From assembly GCA_009781725.1 (NCBI GenBank), contig WQVF01000004.1, positions 1 through 64,000 of the forward strand: DNA of 64,000 nt, given 5' to 3'. Position 1 is the stretch's first letter. Every line of letters starts with the position of its first letter. The DNA is from Defluviitaleaceae bacterium (GTDB taxonomy: Bacteria > Bacillota > Clostridia > Lachnospirales > WQUN01). The translations under genes and the position numbers were made by a program. Shown piece by piece: positions 17,331 through 24,656 of the stretch. The notes under the pieces were generated by a model. It ran no database searches. It had not been told where the DNA came from and saw only the letters and a program-made list of their open reading frames with translations.

Positions 17331-18686
17331 TTAGTACACGGTAACCCAGCAGGCTTGTTGCCCATCTATCGCCTGGTAAGCCACGTTTATGCGGTTGTGT
17401 TTATCCATAATCCATAAAATATCGCTGCCATGAGCTAAAAGCGGGGTAGAATCTCGCAATGCACGAGGTGTTTTTGTATCAGTAAAATAGTCTTGTAATT
17501 TTTTTGTCCCACCTGGGAGGGTAATTTTATCCCCAGGACGGCGGGTACGAATTTCTAAGGGCATGTTTACCTTATCATAATTGAGGGAATGCGTACAGTA
17601 TTTGCTATATAAGGGGTAATATGGCGGTGTTATGGATAATTTGATAGTCATTCCGGGAATATTAACGGGAATATCCGGGGATAGAATATGACAAAATCTC
17701 TGCGTTTGCCTATCTTTATGCAAAACCAAATTTTCATATTCACGCCGGGCCTTAAACCCAGGCAGTGATATTTCCCGGCCAGTGCGTCCCTGGGCGATAT
17801 CAATTATTGACTCTATATGAGCTGAGGTTATATCCTCAAGTCCTATCTCCCCTCGCAACTCGGAAATTGCATCACGAAGCAGACGGCGAGCTATAGCAAC
17901 ATGATGTGACAACAATGAATCTACATTAAGAATTATTTTCGGAGAAAATCCGTATGGCACCATACGGACTTTTTTTTGCGAAAAAAGCACCAAGGCATCC
18001 TCGTCATCCCGCATGAACAGTGCGTTCCGAGCTATGAGCCCTGCAGTCTGGTTTCCGAAATGTTTGTGTATCTCAGGCATGATGACGTTTCGTATCGCGT
18101 TGCGTTTGTAGTCTATGGATAAATTGGTATCATCTATGGTGAATGGCAAGCTATTTTTATCTACATAGGCTTCAATTTCATGGCGGCTCACCTCCAGCAG
18201 CGGCCGAATTACCACCCCGTTAACAGGAGGGATACCACATAGGCCCTTGAGCCCTGTTCCTCGGAAAAGATTCAGCAGCACAGTTTCCGCGTTGTCATCG
18301 GAGTTATGCCCTACGACGATTTTTTGCGCACCAAGCTCCACCATGGCTTGATGCAAATATTGGTAGCGTAGCTTGCGCCCCGCCTCTTCGATTCCAAGTC
18401 TATGCACGTCAGCAAAGCTCCGCACGTCAGCCTGATAAACAAAAAAAGACACACCCAAGTCCTCACATAAAGCCCGGGCAAGCCCTTCATCCTGCCGAGC
18501 AGCTTCTCCCCGGAGATTATGATTAATATGAACGGCATAAATCGTTAGCTGAAGCTCATTCCGCAAAGCCATCAATACCGAAAGCAAAGAAACAGAATCC
18601 GCCCCGCCAGATAGCCCAACCACAACCCTATCACCAGACGTGAGCATATTATATTTATGGATGGTTTTGCGCACTGTGCTAAGCAT
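17331..18686 (-). CDS. tilS: tRNA(Ile)-lysidine synthetase
   Basis: A 451-residue N-type ATP pyrophosphatase that converts C34 of tRNA-Ile(CAU) to lysidine, which is essential for AUA decoding. The PP-loop SGGADS is at residues 26-31. The N-terminal domain has HNSDDNAETVLLNLFRG, and a C-terminal TilS domain (RTRRPGDKITLPGGTKKLQDYF) follows. A palindrome at 17949-17968 inside the gene encodes VRMVPYG in the middle region, a stretch that may be a small insertion. The start is ATG at 18686 with a weak site. Confidence 0.93.
   Translation of the reverse strand: MLSTVRKTIHKYNMLTSGDRVVVGLSGGADSVSLLSVLMALRNELQLTIYAVHINHNLRGEAARQDEGLARALCEDLGVSFFVYQADVRSFADVHRLGIEEAGRKLRYQYLHQAMVELGAQKIVVGHNSDDNAETVLLNLFRGTGLKGLCGIPPVNGVVIRPLLEVSRHEIEAYVDKNSLPFTIDDTNLSIDYKRNAIRNVIMPEIHKHFGNQTAGLIARNALFMRDDEDALVLFSQKKVRMVPYGFSPKIILNVDSLLSHHVAIARRLLRDAISELRGEIGLEDITSAHIESIIDIAQGRTGREISLPGFKARREYENLVLHKDRQTQRFCHILSPDIPVNIPGMTIKLSITPPYYPLYSKYCTHSLNYDKVNMPLEIRTRRPGDKITLPGGTKKLQDYFTDTKTPRALRDSTPLLAHGSDILWIMDKHNRINVAYQAIDGQQACWVTVY
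17949..17968. repeat. TCCGTATGGCACCATACGGA palindrome within tilS
   Basis: Nine-bp arms around CA, followed on the plus strand by eight T. A 16-bp core, CGTATGGCACCATACG, recurs at 49539-49554 and is also followed by a T-run. Confidence 0.6.
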
Positions 18687-18709
18687 AGAAATCCCTCTCG
18701 AGTCAGGCT

Positions 18710-18827
18710 TATAGTGAAATAATTCGAAATCGGTCTCGCCTGTCGCGACAAAATCGCCCTAAAACGCCTTATTTCGGCGTTTCAGGGTGCCGCTCGGGCG
18801 AGACCGTTTCTCATTGATTTCACTATA
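18710..18827. repeat. TATA-ended palindromic element, copy 1 (118 bp)
   Basis: Terminal inverted repeats TATAGTGAAAT / ATTTCACTATA enclose nested stems (GGTCTCGCC / GGCGAGACC, and CGCCCTAAAACGCC / GGCGTTTCAGGGTG). It differs from the copy at 29536-29653 at one base. The ends and the lack of coding suggest a MITE-like element or a structured RNA. Confidence 0.85.
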
Positions 18828-18870
18828 GCTTGTATTATACAGGTTCCCGACAGTTTTAGGCAAAGGAGAA

Positions 18871-18899
18871 TTGACATCCCAGCAGTAAATGCCTATAAT
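18871..18899 (+). promoter_or_regulatory. Consensus promoter of tRNA-Cys
   Basis: TTGACA (18871-18876), a 17-bp spacer and TATAAT (18894-18899), a perfect sigma-A consensus. The roughly 60-nt leader before the tRNA has a short hairpin (CGTG...CACG) followed by GCTAGTTTTTT, which could cause partial attenuation. Confidence 0.9.
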
Positions 18900-18966
18900 T
18901 CCTGCCAGATGGAAATACTAAAATCGTGTGGCAACCCACGGCTAGTTTTTTCATAGTATGTAATAT

Positions 18967-19038
18967 GGCGCCATGGCCAAGTGGTAAGGCAGAGGTTTGC
19001 AAAACCTTTATTCGCCAGTTCGAATCTGGCTGGTGCCT
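18967..19038 (+). tRNA. tRNA-Cys (GCA anticodon)
   Basis: The 72-nt cloverleaf has acceptor arms GGCGCCA / TGGTGCC with one G-U pair, anticodon loop TTGCAAA and T-loop GTTCGAATC. The 3' CCA is not encoded. It is preceded by a consensus promoter and followed by a terminator, so it is a single-gene transcript. Confidence 0.96.
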
Positions 19039-19043
19039 ATGAC

Positions 19044-19076
19044 GAAACCCTGCAACTGATATAGTTGTGGGGTTTT
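19044..19076 (+). terminator. Terminator of tRNA-Cys
   Basis: Stem AAACCCTGCAACT / AGTTGTGGGGTTT with two G-U pairs and a GATAT loop, then a short TTTT-ATT tract. Confidence 0.75.
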
Positions 19077-19086
19077 ATTATATAAC

Positions 19087-20229
19087 TTAATTGCCCCAAG
19101 CAAGCTCTAACTCAATCCAATTTCTGAGCACATTACGCTTCATCTCGTTATTTAGTAAAAATTCAAAACCATTATGCCGGCAGAGTTCAAAATCCTCACC
19201 TTTATACGAAAACTTGTAGGGTTCTCCCCCTCCGTATGGACAGTTGACGAAATTAGGGTTGTTGAGTTCCGAGCAAGCTTTGCAATTTCGATTTTTGCTT
19301 CTCATGGTATCAAGCATAAACTCGGTAAGCTGATTTAATATATCTTTTGAATCTTCTAAATGGTTTGCATTAGGGATTACAGAGCTATTCTTTGCTCTTA
19401 GGTCGATTTTGCATACAACTTTTTTTGTTTTCCGCGAGGAGTAAGTAAAAATGCCGTCGCATAAAAAATACCTAACCTCGCCAACAACTTTGCAACTTTG
19501 GGCTAATAGTTCATCTAAACCAATAACCCATTCCTTTATATCAGGCGGTTGTGTATTGACATATTCAGTGATATTCACAATCGGCGGCTTTGGTTTTGCA
19601 TTTGCAAGAGGATAAAAATCCCCACGCATGAGTATAGTGGAATATCGGTCATATTTAGCCCTTACATTGGCTTGTGCTAAAGCCATTAGTTTCAAGCCTG
19701 TGAGCAATGACTCGTCGTTTTCATATTGAGCATAAAATGTACCTATTGTTGAGAAATCAATATCATCTGAAAAATCGACATCTTCGAAATAAAACCCCAA
19801 GCTGGACAAGAAGTCGAACAGTTCAATTTTACGCATTTTCGACATTTTATTTATATGCTTATACTTTTGCATTTTGGATACATGAAGCATATCTTCGCCA
19901 TGAATAATCAATTCGTTTCTCGGCTCTGTTTCGAGTTTGCCATGAATACCCATTTGAAACAAAATTGCGCCCAAGTCTTCAATTATCGGAAAACGAGCAG
20001 GAAGTGTTCCGTTTTTTATTCCTGTCTTCACATCAAATCTATCTTTGCCACTGGCTAAAGCATCGTAAAGCTCATACAAAAAAGACCGGAACGCCGCTAT
20101 TCCAGCCCTTAGCTCATCGTCAAGCAAACCTAGCTTAAATGCTTCTGCGAGAATAAAATCTTCCGGTGTGTGGGGGATTACCGCTGCTTTTAAGTGCTTA
20201 CAAATATCGGCTAAATCAAGTTGATTCAC
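19087..20229 (-). CDS. Hypothetical protein with C-terminal cysteine cluster
   Basis: I do not recognise this 380-residue protein. It starts at GTG after a strong AAAGGAGG site, so it is very likely expressed. It is mostly alpha-helical in composition with no signal peptide or membrane segment. Near the C-terminus CKACSELNNPNFVNCPYGGG, followed by a further Cys-His pair (ELCRHNG), could hold a zinc ion. It ends next to the tRNA-Cys terminator on the opposite strand and has no operon partner. The flank upstream holds palindrome copy 3, so the region looks accessory. Function unknown. Confidence 0.7.
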   Translation of the reverse strand: MNQLDLADICKHLKAAVIPHTPEDFILAEAFKLGLLDDELRAGIAAFRSFLYELYDALASGKDRFDVKTGIKNGTLPARFPIIEDLGAILFQMGIHGKLETEPRNELIIHGEDMLHVSKMQKYKHINKMSKMRKIELFDFLSSLGFYFEDVDFSDDIDFSTIGTFYAQYENDESLLTGLKLMALAQANVRAKYDRYSTILMRGDFYPLANAKPKPPIVNITEYVNTQPPDIKEWVIGLDELLAQSCKVVGEVRYFLCDGIFTYSSRKTKKVVCKIDLRAKNSSVIPNANHLEDSKDILNQLTEFMLDTMRSKNRNCKACSELNNPNFVNCPYGGGEPYKFSYKGEDFELCRHNGFEFLLNNEMKRNVLRNWIELELAWGN

Positions 20230-20364
20230 CTTTTTCCTCCTTTATAGAAAGCAGGAATATCGTTGCCGTCTTTTTTCAAAACCCGATGTTGCTTTGAAAA
20301 AATTCTTCAAAATTATGTTAAATATAGCCGAAAGCCTATTTGCTTGCATTTCTCATACCGATAT

Positions 20365-20468
20365 TATAGCGAATTAATTCGAAATCAGTCCAGCCTGTCG
20401 CCGAAAACGTGTAGAATCGTTCACGATTTTCGGCTCGGTCTGGACTGTTTCTCATTTAATTCGCTATA
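20365..20468. repeat. TATA-ended palindromic element, variant copy (104 bp)
   Basis: Termini TATAGCGAATTAA / TTAATTCGCTATA. It shares AATTCGAAATC, CCTGTCGC and TTTCTCATT with the 118-bp copies. The stem has changed on both sides (AGTCCAGCC / GGTCTGGACT for GGTCTCGCC / GGCGAGACC), so pairing is kept. The rest of 20230-20497 shows no gene. Confidence 0.75.
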
Positions 20469-20497
20469 TTATGCCATATAAATGTGACATCTGTACG

Positions 20498-21235
20498 TCA
20501 CATTAAAAACTCAGTAATTTTCACAGCTGCATTCGCCGGTGAGATATGATTGCTGTATTTTCCAAGAATAGTTTGGCGTAATTTTTCTTCGTCTGTTCCA
20601 TTAGCACCATCGATAAGCTCGCATATTGCTGTCAAAATACCGGGCAAGTGCTCTTTGAGATACGCCTCTCGCTCTTCAGGTGCAAGAAAATTCGGTAAAA
20701 GAAATTCCCTACTATCCCGTGCATGAGGCCGACGCCTAGCAAGGGTTTCGGCCTTTTCTGGCATCCCTGCGCTATTATACAAAATACATAACACTGCTAC
20801 CACGCTGCTACGGGTATGGTCGCTTATATTGTCCTCCAAGCGGCGTTCGCACAGCTTGATTGCATTGTGGATTTCTTCCCCAGCCATAGCCAGAGACTGG
20901 GCGCGCGCCACAGTTAACCCAGAATCCCCAGGAAATATTTTAAGTGCTTCGTCATAAACCGCAACGGCATCATAGTACTTACTTTCCACCTGCAAGGCAT
21001 TGGTCTGAGCATAAACACCCCACATTTTCCCTTTGATTTCCGCCATCCCCAGCAGTTCATCCACAGTAATGTCAAAGCAATTGGCCAGACCGGGTAGTAA
21101 AGTGATATCCGGATAGCATTCCTCTCGCTCCCATTTACTCACCGCCTGGCCGGTGACACCTAGCTGTGCGGCGAGTTCTTCCTGGGTTAACCCACTATCA
21201 AGCCGTAACTGTCGTATATTCTTTGCTATCAACAT
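20498..21235 (-). CDS. XRE-family transcriptional regulator with TPR-like C-terminal half
   Basis: A 245-residue protein. Residues 5-60 form a Cro/CI-type helix-turn-helix (TQEELAAQLGVTGQAVSKWE). The rest consists of helical repeats with TPR-like spacing, including a YYDAVAVYDEALKIFPGD segment. This layout is common in Clostridia regulators whose TPR part may bind a peptide or partner. The start is ATG after GGAGGTG. That ribosome binding site lies in one arm of a perfect 12-bp inverted repeat just upstream, so translation may be controlled by mRNA folding or by binding of the protein to its own leader. No target gene is obvious. Confidence 0.85.
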   Translation of the reverse strand: MLIAKNIRQLRLDSGLTQEELAAQLGVTGQAVSKWEREECYPDITLLPGLANCFDITVDELLGMAEIKGKMWGVYAQTNALQVESKYYDAVAVYDEALKIFPGDSGLTVARAQSLAMAGEEIHNAIKLCERRLEDNISDHTRSSVVAVLCILYNSAGMPEKAETLARRRPHARDSREFLLPNFLAPEEREAYLKEHLPGILTAICELIDGANGTDEEKLRQTILGKYSNHISPANAAVKITEFLM

Positions 21236-21237
21236 AA

Positions 21238-21297
21238 AACACCTCCATTTTTGCGCTTATTAAAGCATGATGCCAATACGCGTACAATGGAGGTGTT
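21238..21297 (-). promoter_or_regulatory. Inverted repeat sequestering the ribosome binding site of the XRE gene
   Basis: AACACCTCCATT (21238-21249) and AATGGAGGTGTT (21286-21297) are perfectly complementary. On the minus-strand mRNA the 3' arm holds the GGAGGTG site of the XRE gene. It could equally be a DNA operator. Confidence 0.5.
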
Positions 21298-21364
21298 GTT
21301 TATATCCCTCAACCAGGCGTTGATTCTAGCTCATCAGCTCTTTTACCGTTATAGATATGTGCAT

Positions 21365-22189
21365 TTAGCCCCTTCTAAACTTCTCATAAAATATCTCAGG
21401 TGACATAAGCGTAGCGGCATTTTCGTTGATTTCATCAATACTCCATTCCCACCACATAATCCGAAGCAAGGTTTCTATCATTTCCTGCGAGAAGCGATAG
21501 CGTTTAATTTTTGCAGGGACACCTACGACTACTGCGTATGGTGGCACATCTTCCAACACTACAGCTCCTGCGCCGATAATTGCACCGTGGCCGATGGAGG
21601 TCACTTTTGAGGCATTGATAAAGGCATGTGCGCCGATATACACATCGCTGCCGATGGTGATTTTGGGCTTACTGTAGGCATATGGGTGGGCTGGGTCAGC
21701 CTTGAGTTTGCTTTTGAATAGTACATTGTTTTCTTCATTGAAGAAATCCACAATATCATCGCTTATGAAGGTCATGTTTAACTGGTGGTTTACATGAATT
21801 TTGGCGGTACCGTTGATAGATGTAAAGTGTCCGATACTTTCGATATAGCCATTACTGCAAGCCCCAACAATTTCATCACCAAAATATGTTATCCTTCCGA
21901 TTTTTGCGCCATAACATTCCCATTCAAACGGTGCTCCGCCGCCCTCATCTTCAAATACAATATAGTCATACGCATGTTTAAATCCCTTGCTTTGCTCGTC
22001 CGCAAGGAAATCATCATAATCACTTTCCGTTACTGCAACTACATAGTGGGTGGAAGGGCCTACTTCAGTGGCAATATGAAATGGATATGGTTTCAACGCC
22101 CGCATAAGTGACCGAGTCGGATTACCCCATATGGCAATCTCGCGCCCGTTAAGGCACCGCTCCAATACTTGCTCGAGTCTGGTTTTCAT
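21365..22189 (-). CDS. Hexapeptide-repeat (left-handed beta-helix) acetyltransferase, CatB-like
   Basis: A 274-residue protein. The N-terminal half resembles a nucleotide-sugar or wall-sugar modifying module, with an IAIWGNPTRSLM segment. The C-terminal half is a left-handed beta-helix with hexapeptide repeats (VYIGAHAFINASKVTSIGHG, AIIGAGAVV) and ends in a PPYAVVVGVPAKIKRYRF signature shared by CatB/XAT and sugar O-acetyltransferases. It probably transfers an acetyl group from acetyl-CoA to a sugar or small molecule. ATG after GCGGAGGC. The substrate cannot be told; no antibiotic-resistance context is present. Confidence 0.8.
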   Translation of the reverse strand: MKTRLEQVLERCLNGREIAIWGNPTRSLMRALKPYPFHIATEVGPSTHYVVAVTESDYDDFLADEQSKGFKHAYDYIVFEDEGGGAPFEWECYGAKIGRITYFGDEIVGACSNGYIESIGHFTSINGTAKIHVNHQLNMTFISDDIVDFFNEENNVLFKSKLKADPAHPYAYSKPKITIGSDVYIGAHAFINASKVTSIGHGAIIGAGAVVLEDVPPYAVVVGVPAKIKRYRFSQEMIETLLRIMWWEWSIDEINENAATLMSPEIFYEKFRRG

Positions 22190-22214
22190 TTTTGCCTCCG
22201 CAGTTTTCTTTTAT

Positions 22215-22961
22215 TTACCTCTTCCCAATAATCTCAACCAACCCAGCTATCTTCTTCTGCGCAACAAGGGCACGCTTCCCGTTCGGCATCACGGCCTCTT
22301 TTGTTAGTTTGTCGATATAGCTGATTTTGTCGATGTTCAAAAGATATGATTTATGGGAACGGAAAAATTCCGGTACAAGTTTTTCAATCTCACCAAGAAA
22401 CCCACGGAAATCTATTTTGCCATTTTCCGTGTGTATAATTACTCTATGGCGTATATTGACATGGGTTTCAAAGAACAAAATATCATCGTAGGGAATACTC
22501 CATACTTCACCATTGGCATCTACCTTAAAGTACTTCATCTGTTCATGCTTTTCTTGCAGATAGCGTCTATGCGCCTCTTTGATGCATTCATGTATCCTCA
22601 TCTCAATCTCTTCTGGCCTATCCTTGACGATATAATCCAAGGCACTGATTTTATGTTTAAAGGTCAAGTGTGCAAGCTCCGAGTGGGTTGTAACGAATAC
22701 GATTTTAGCAAGGGGGTCGATTCCCCTAATTTCTGCACCTAGTTCTATGCCGTTCATCTCATCATGTTGCAAGTCAATATCAAGGAAATAAAGCCCTCCC
22801 TTGTCAGGATGCGCTTTTGTGTATGCAAGTATTTGAGCCGGACTGCTGGATGACAAGGCTAATTTCATCTCGTCATCTTTTGTAGTAATATGTTCCTTTA
22901 CTACAGACTCCATGTATATCCGTTGCCTGATGTCGTCCTCGCAGATTAGTATGTGTAGCAT
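22215..22961 (-). CDS. LytTR-family response regulator (AgrA-like)
   Basis: A 248-residue regulator. The N-terminal receiver domain has an acidic CEDD start and the phospho-Asp in LYFLDIDL. The C-terminal LytTR DNA-binding domain runs from IPYDDILFFE to FFRSHKSYLLNIDKI. The start overlaps the kinase stop codon by one base (TAATG), which fixes ATG 22961 over an upstream in-frame start. It is the cognate partner of the sensor kinase upstream. LytTR regulators often control surface proteins and peptide signalling; the large LPXTG gene lies just beyond the kinase on the other strand. Confidence 0.9.
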   Translation of the reverse strand: MLHILICEDDIRQRIYMESVVKEHITTKDDEMKLALSSSSPAQILAYTKAHPDKGGLYFLDIDLQHDEMNGIELGAEIRGIDPLAKIVFVTTHSELAHLTFKHKISALDYIVKDRPEEIEMRIHECIKEAHRRYLQEKHEQMKYFKVDANGEVWSIPYDDILFFETHVNIRHRVIIHTENGKIDFRGFLGEIEKLVPEFFRSHKSYLLNIDKISYIDKLTKEAVMPNGKRALVAQKKIAGLVEIIGKR

Positions 22962-24334
22962 TATCCAACGCCTCCTATCCGTAGCTTTTGCGTAAAGCTC
23001 TCGCCTTCGATGCTTGTACACAATGTTATATTGTCTGGATAGGTATCAGCAATTTCGGCCAGATTACTTAGCCCTAAGCCTCGCCTCTCGCCTTTTGTTG
23101 AGAACCCAACCTGTTCCAGTTCATGTAGTTTTTGAATATCCGGGCGGCAGGTATTTTGTACCACAAAGGTAACTCCGCCCCCAACTATATAACAGGCGAC
23201 CATAAGCTGGCCTCTGCCTAATTCAACAAGTTCTTCGATTGCATTATCCATAATAATCCCAAGCATACGAACAAGTGCGACAGAGTTCACTGGGATATAT
23301 TCGATTATGTCATTGGCTTCAAAGTTGGTATCAATCCCGGCACTTTGTGCCACTGCCAGCTTCGCGGCTAATGTAGCTTTGATTTCTGGCACCTTAATAT
23401 TAGCAAGGCGGGCTAGGGTCAAATTATTGTCGGTAATATCCGCTGTTGCCATTTTAATTTTTGCATAGAAATATTCCTTTGCGCCGGCAAGATCGTCTTC
23501 TTGTAGATATCCTTCCATAGATGAGAGTATATTGCCTATATCATGCTGCATTTTGGATACAATTCCTTGTTGCTGTTCTATTTGAGTTGTGTATTGCTGT
23601 AGAATTTCTTGTTCTGACTCTTTTTTTCGCCGAACCATTTGCTCGTGTAATGCTCGCGCATAGAGGATTACACCCGCAAGTGTAGCAACAGCTATACCAG
23701 AAACAGGCACAATAGTCCATGTAATAAACTCGATTGTTGAGCCAAGATTGCGCCATATTCCGGTCACGATTATCATAACGGCAATAATTATTAGCGATAT
23801 ACCAGCCAGCACCGCTTGAGCCGTGTCGCTTTGGTTGATTAGCCGGCGTTGTTTTTTCGTCAATAGTGTAAACAAGAATGCAGTCAAAGCAGAAATAATA
23901 ATCAAAAACAATACATATGGCATGTATCGCGCAAAGTCATAAAAAGAAAGCCCTATAGGTGACGGGAAATTTGGAACCGATGGCAAAAAATATGGGAAGA
24001 AAAAGCTTACGGTAAGCATAGCAAAGACATCGCTCATAGTAAGAATAAATACAGAAACAAACACCAATATAATAGATTTTGTAATGGAATAAGCTTTTAT
24101 TTTGTAGATGTAGAGCATACCCAGCAAGAGCGACGCGATACCACTAAGCGCGCCACCAACATCGAAAATAGCAATGCCAACAACGGCCAAAATTGCAATA
24201 AGAATACTAGAGGCAATAATAAAAATGCCTTCTTTTATGAGGAATGATTTTTGATTGATTATTATCCTTGCTACGACGAAAAAATTAAGATACACAATCG
24301 TCCAAGCAAGAACATCAAATACTGTGAAGGTCAT
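22961..24334 (-). CDS. Membrane sensor histidine kinase, AgrC/GHKL type
   Basis: A protein of 457 residues from the ATG at 24334, which follows AAAGGGG; an in-frame ATG at 24355 lacks a site. The N-terminal half contains about six or seven hydrophobic segments, as in AgrC-like peptide receptors. A coiled region leads to the phospho-acceptor motif MQHDIGNILSS, and the C-terminal ATPase lobe has NAIEEL and GLGLSNL. No agrB or agrD gene is found within the window, so the ligand is unknown. The promoter is seen directly upstream. Confidence 0.88.
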   Translation of the reverse strand: MTFTVFDVLAWTIVYLNFFVVARIIINQKSFLIKEGIFIIASSILIAILAVVGIAIFDVGGALSGIASLLLGMLYIYKIKAYSITKSIILVFVSVFILTMSDVFAMLTVSFFFPYFLPSVPNFPSPIGLSFYDFARYMPYVLFLIIISALTAFLFTLLTKKQRRLINQSDTAQAVLAGISLIIIAVMIIVTGIWRNLGSTIEFITWTIVPVSGIAVATLAGVILYARALHEQMVRRKKESEQEILQQYTTQIEQQQGIVSKMQHDIGNILSSMEGYLQEDDLAGAKEYFYAKIKMATADITDNNLTLARLANIKVPEIKATLAAKLAVAQSAGIDTNFEANDIIEYIPVNSVALVRMLGIIMDNAIEELVELGRGQLMVACYIVGGGVTFVVQNTCRPDIQKLHELEQVGFSTKGERRGLGLSNLAEIADTYPDNITLCTSIEGESFTQKLRIGGVG

Positions 24335-24365
24335 TCCAATCGCCCCTTTATACATAGCGGTAATG

Positions 24366-24394
24366 ACTATAATGCTTACCTTACATTAAGTCAA
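24366..24394 (-). promoter_or_regulatory. Promoter of the AgrC/AgrA-like operon
   Basis: On the minus strand TTGACT (24394-24389), a 17-bp spacer and TATAGT (24371-24366). The kinase start codon lies 32 nt downstream of the -10. Confidence 0.75.
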
Positions 24395-24426
24395 TTAAGT
24401 GATTTTGTAATGCATAAACCACTGGG

Positions 24427-24457
24427 TCTGTCCTGAAAAAGGACAGTCCTTTTTTAT
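24427..24457 (+). terminator. Orphan plus-strand terminator-like hairpin
   Basis: Stem CTGTCC / GGACAG with a TGAAAAA loop, then TCCTTTTTTATT. No plus-strand gene ends here, so it marks either an unrecognised short transcript from 24370-24457 or a boundary against the divergent operon. Confidence 0.5.
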
Positions 24458-24553
24458 TATCAGCCAACATATACCAAACTAGCCATCTCATATATATCTT
24501 GATGATTTTAGTATGCATTTAAGTACGGATTTGCGGCGTTGGGTACAAAGCCA

Positions 24554-24582
24554 TTGAAACGCACCTCGATGCATTTTATATT
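24554..24582 (+). promoter_or_regulatory. Promoter of the LPXTG protein gene
   Basis: TTGAAA (24554-24559), a 17-bp spacer and TATATT (24577-24582). The leader to the start codon at 24657 is about 70 nt. Confidence 0.65.
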
Positions 24583-24656
24583 GCATTTATGTTACAGATG
24601 AGAATGGAAATGAACATTGCGATTTCTCAAAAAATATCAAGATAGGGGTGTGTTCT

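Noticed and set aside
24368-24373. TATAAT on the plus strand before the orphan terminator
   Set aside because: It overlaps the better minus-strand promoter of the kinase and has no acceptable -35.
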